From: Streptococcus oralis
GTDB lineage: Bacteria > Bacillota > Bacilli > Lactobacillales > Streptococcaceae
Assembly (NCBI RefSeq): GCF_016028255.1
Contig: NZ_CP065707.1
Location: forward strand, 434,001-498,000
Direction: 5' to 3'
Length of the DNA: 64,000 nucleotides
Numbering within the stretch: the first letter of the stretch is position 1; each line of letters starts with the position of its first letter. The notes beneath the pieces were generated by a model. That model made no database searches, was not told the origin of the DNA, and saw only the letters and a program-made list of their open reading frames with translations. Both the position numbers and the translations under genes were made by a program. Shown piece by piece: positions 63,056-64,000 of this stretch.

Positions 63056-63061
63056 TCACAA

Positions 63062-63090
63062 AAAAAAGCGAGATTCAATCTCGCTTTTTC
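63062..63090 (+). terminator. Terminator after purB (bidirectional)
   Basis: AAAAAGCGAGATT and AATCTCGCTTTTT form a strong stem. Being symmetric, it can serve both purB and the convergent minus-strand surface protein gene. Confidence 0.9.
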
Positions 63091-63109
63091 GTATTCTCTT
63101 AGAAGAATC

Positions 63110-64000
63110 TTAGTCTTCTTTTCTCTTAGTCAGTCCGTAGGCTGCTAGAGTCGCCATGAGTCCTGCTGCGACCAAGCCTGCAGAATCTTGGCTGCCTGTT
63201 GCAGGGAGTTGTTTTTCATGTGCTTTGACAGTAGTTGGTGCAGTTTGCTCAGCTTTCTCAACGGCAGTTCCGACTTCGACAACCTGAGTGACCGCTTCCT
63301 GTGTTACCACGCTATTGACAAGAGTTCTTTCTTCTTTTCCATCAGCAGTAGTACTTACAGAGTAGAAGGCAGTACGGTGGCCGTTAGCTCCTTTAGTAAC
63401 AACTTGTGTTTGTCCTTTTGGTAATTGAGGATTTTCACGTGTCACAGTAGTAAATGGAATTTCTTCCTCTTGGATGTCCAGTCTAGGTTTTGTTTCTGCG
63501 GCTGGAGCAAGACCGTGTTCGTCCCCTACATGGGTTACAAGGGTTCCGACTTCAATAACTTGGGTCACTGCTTCTTGGGTTACAAGGCTATCTACAAGAG
63601 TTTTCACTTCCTTACCGTCAGCAGTAGTGCTGACAGAGTAGTAATGACTGCGACGACCGTTAGCGCCTTTAGTAACAACTTGAGTCTTCCCTTTGAGTAA
63701 GAGTGGATTTTCACGTGTCACAGTAGTGAACGGAATCTCTTCCTCTTGGATATCTAGTCTCGGTTTCGCTTCGGCAGCTGAAGCAAGACCACTTTCATCC
63801 CCTTTGTGAGTAATAGGGGCACCGATTTCAACCACTTGGGTCACAGGTTCTTTGGTTACTTGGCTATCTAGAACGGTTTCTGTTTGTTTACCATTTTCAG
63901 TAAGGACAGAGATGTAATGAGTGCGTTCACCCTCTACACCTGGTGTGACAATCTTTTCTTGCTTAGCTGGGAGGTTCGGATTTTCCTTCTTGATAACTTC
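63110..64000 (-). CDS. LPXTG surface protein with G5 repeats, C-terminal part (probably StrH)
   Basis: The frame is open to the window end, so only about the last 296 residues are visible. It ends with a sortase signal: LPATG, a hydrophobic stretch (AGLVAAGLMATLAAYGL) and a basic tail TKRKED. Before it are G5-type repeats of about 80 residues, each with IPFTTVTRENP, QVVTKGANG and TLV-S-VTQEAVTQV. Two are complete and a third is partial. The position behind purB matches the pneumococcal exo-beta-N-acetylhexosaminidase StrH, which has C-terminal G5 domains. The catalytic part is outside the window, so this stays an inference. Confidence 0.75.
   Translation of the reverse strand, partial: EVIKKENPNLPAKQEKIVTPGVEGERTHYISVLTENGKQTETVLDSQVTKEPVTQVVEIGAPITHKGDESGLASAAEAKPRLDIQEEEIPFTTVTRENPLLLKGKTQVVTKGANGRRSHYYSVSTTADGKEVKTLVDSLVTQEAVTQVIEVGTLVTHVGDEHGLAPAAETKPRLDIQEEEIPFTTVTRENPQLPKGQTQVVTKGANGHRTAFYSVSTTADGKEERTLVNSVVTQEAVTQVVEVGTAVEKAEQTAPTTVKAHEKQLPATGSQDSAGLVAAGLMATLAAYGLTKRKED

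Overview
The window comes from a mitis-group Streptococcus (S. pneumoniae, S. pseudopneumoniae or S. mitis; I cannot separate these). The evidence is a BOX repeat element, a Cpl-1-like choline-binding phage lysozyme, the competence genes comAB, and the pneumococcal gene orders tadA-ffs-dut-(phosphatase)-radA-carbonic anhydrase-prs, araT-recO-plsX-acp-(bacteriocin genes)-comAB and purCLFMNHDEKB followed by a StrH-like surface protein.

Region 1 (1 to about 26.3 kb) is the right-hand part of an HK97-type siphovirus prophage; its integrase, repressor and left end lie outside the window. It runs from early genes (DnaD-like protein, a phase-variable methyltransferase-like gene, MazG-like protein, SSB and many small proteins) through a RinA/ArpU-type activator and a short tyrosine recombinase to the late genes: HNH nuclease, terminase, portal, protease, capsid, connectors, tail, frameshifted tail chaperone, tape measure, Dit, S74-tipped tail fibre, holin and lysin. 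A minus-strand cassette of three tiny genes with its own strong promoter closes the prophage next to a probable attR.

Region 2 (26.3-37.3 kb) is housekeeping core: membrane protein, tadA, SRP RNA, dut, histidine phosphatase, radA (apparently AUC start), carbonic anhydrase, prs, CoA-binding protein, BOX element, YeiH exporter, aminotransferase, recO, plsX and a second acyl carrier protein.

Region 3 (37.3-43.4 kb) is a cassette of very small genes: a tandem array of 16-residue tryptophan-rich peptides with a decayed third copy, at least three double-glycine peptides, a minimal double-glycine peptide with a nine-residue cargo, and small membrane (immunity-like) proteins. It lies directly before comAB, whose product exports double-glycine peptides. 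A terminator plus ComE-box-like module is duplicated around one small gene.

Region 4 (43.4-63.1 kb) is the purine biosynthesis cluster, interrupted by accessory DNA. A two-gene ATPase/DUF4435 module that matches the PARIS anti-phage system sits between purH and purD, flanked by an exact 21-bp direct repeat that includes the purH stop codon. A membrane protein and a serine/threonine kinase sit between purK and purB. Degenerate copies of the purC 3' end and the purM 5' end lie in other junctions, and a strongly folded putative RNA lies upstream of purEK. The window ends inside a minus-strand LPXTG protein with G5 repeats, probably strH.
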